Program-made: the position numbers and the translations under genes
Notes under the pieces: model-generated
The model's database searches: none
Seen by the model: the letters and a program-made list of their open reading frames with translations, nothing else
What the model was told of the DNA's origin: nothing
DNA from: an uncultured Prochlorococcus sp.
Lineage (GTDB): Bacteria; Cyanobacteriota; Cyanobacteriia; PCC-6307; Cyanobiaceae
Assembly (NCBI GenBank): GCA_902606505.1
Contig: CACLGU010000001.1
Location: 1-64,000 of the forward strand
Length of the DNA stretch: 64,000 nucleotides
Direction of reading: 5' to 3'
Shown here: piece by piece, positions 63,622 to 64,000 of the stretch
Layout of the letters: each line of letters begins with the position of its first letter
Numbering within the stretch: position 1 is the stretch's first letter

Positions 63622-64000
63622 TCAAATAATAGAATTAATAATCTCTTTTGCAGTTCTTTGGACTACGCCCTCTTTACCTAATTCTTTTTTTAAAAAAGCA
63701 TAACCTTTATTTATTTTTACTTTTTCCGACTTCCCCTCAAGAATCCTGCAAGATTTATAGAAGATTTTATTTTCGTCAAACTCTTTCTGTACAAACTCAG
63801 GAATTATTAATTTATTAACTAGCAAATTTACAGGTGAAATAAATCTTACTTTGAAATTGAGTATTTTTTTTGCAATAAAAGCAGTTACCCTACTTACTCT
63901 ATAACCAACAATCTGTGGAATTCCATATAAAGATAATTCCATATTAACTGTCCCAGATTTACAAAAAGCAATTTTAGTTAGCGAATAAATATAAGGCTTT
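63622..64000 (-). CDS. lpxB: Lipid-A-disaccharide synthase (5' part beyond window)
   Basis: Frame is open from the window edge: SLTKIAFCKSGTVNMELSLYGIPQIVGYRVS..VRFISPVNLLVNKLIIPEFVQ. Confidence 0.9.
   Translation of the reverse strand, partial: KPYIYSLTKIAFCKSGTVNMELSLYGIPQIVGYRVSRVTAFIAKKILNFKVRFISPVNLLVNKLIIPEFVQKEFDENKIFYKSCRILEGKSEKVKINKGYAFLKKELGKEGVVQRTAKEIINSII

Noticed and set aside
1-64000. Prophage, transposon, restriction-modification or toxin-antitoxin systems
   Set aside because: No integrase, transposase, phage structural, methylase/endonuclease pair or toxin-antitoxin signature was recognised in any listed or hand-read frame.

Overview
The window is a low-GC, very compact cyanobacterial chromosome segment. 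Protein content strongly suggests a high-light type Prochlorococcus (Ni-SOD, ClpR/ClpP pair, HLIP, ARC6/Ftn2, DUF1825/DUF3086/DUF3119-like proteins, tiny intergenic gaps), although species was inferred by recognition and no search was run. Most of it is core housekeeping: ribF, thiE/thiS, ispF, trmD, era, rpsP, ffh, pdhA, a group 2 sigma factor, mnmA, lnt, trpC, lpd, murA, argD, folC, miaB, ddl-ftsQ-ftsZ, panB, hemW-like, clpR-clpP, ilvC, cobD, hup, glgX, plsY, pyrF, tyrS, pepA, msrA and lpxB. RNA genes are tRNA-Leu(CAA), tRNA-His(GTG), tRNA-Gly(TCC) and the SRP RNA. The most accessory-looking block is about 4.5-9.4 kb: an acyltransferase-3/SGNH gene, a decayed metallo-beta-lactamase-fold gene start, DUF5989-like, SxtJ-like and NodU/SxtI-like carbamoyltransferase genes between ispF and trmD. 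Other points worth a second look are a DUF3721-like gene interrupted by an in-frame TAG, two genes (the Ni-SOD maturation protease and a SpoU methyltransferase) whose conserved N-termini lie upstream of any ATG/GTG/TTG, several unlisted small ORFs, a compact GIY-YIG protein and a nickel-related theme. I saw no CRISPR array, rRNA, transposase or prophage, and no clearly new multi-gene system.
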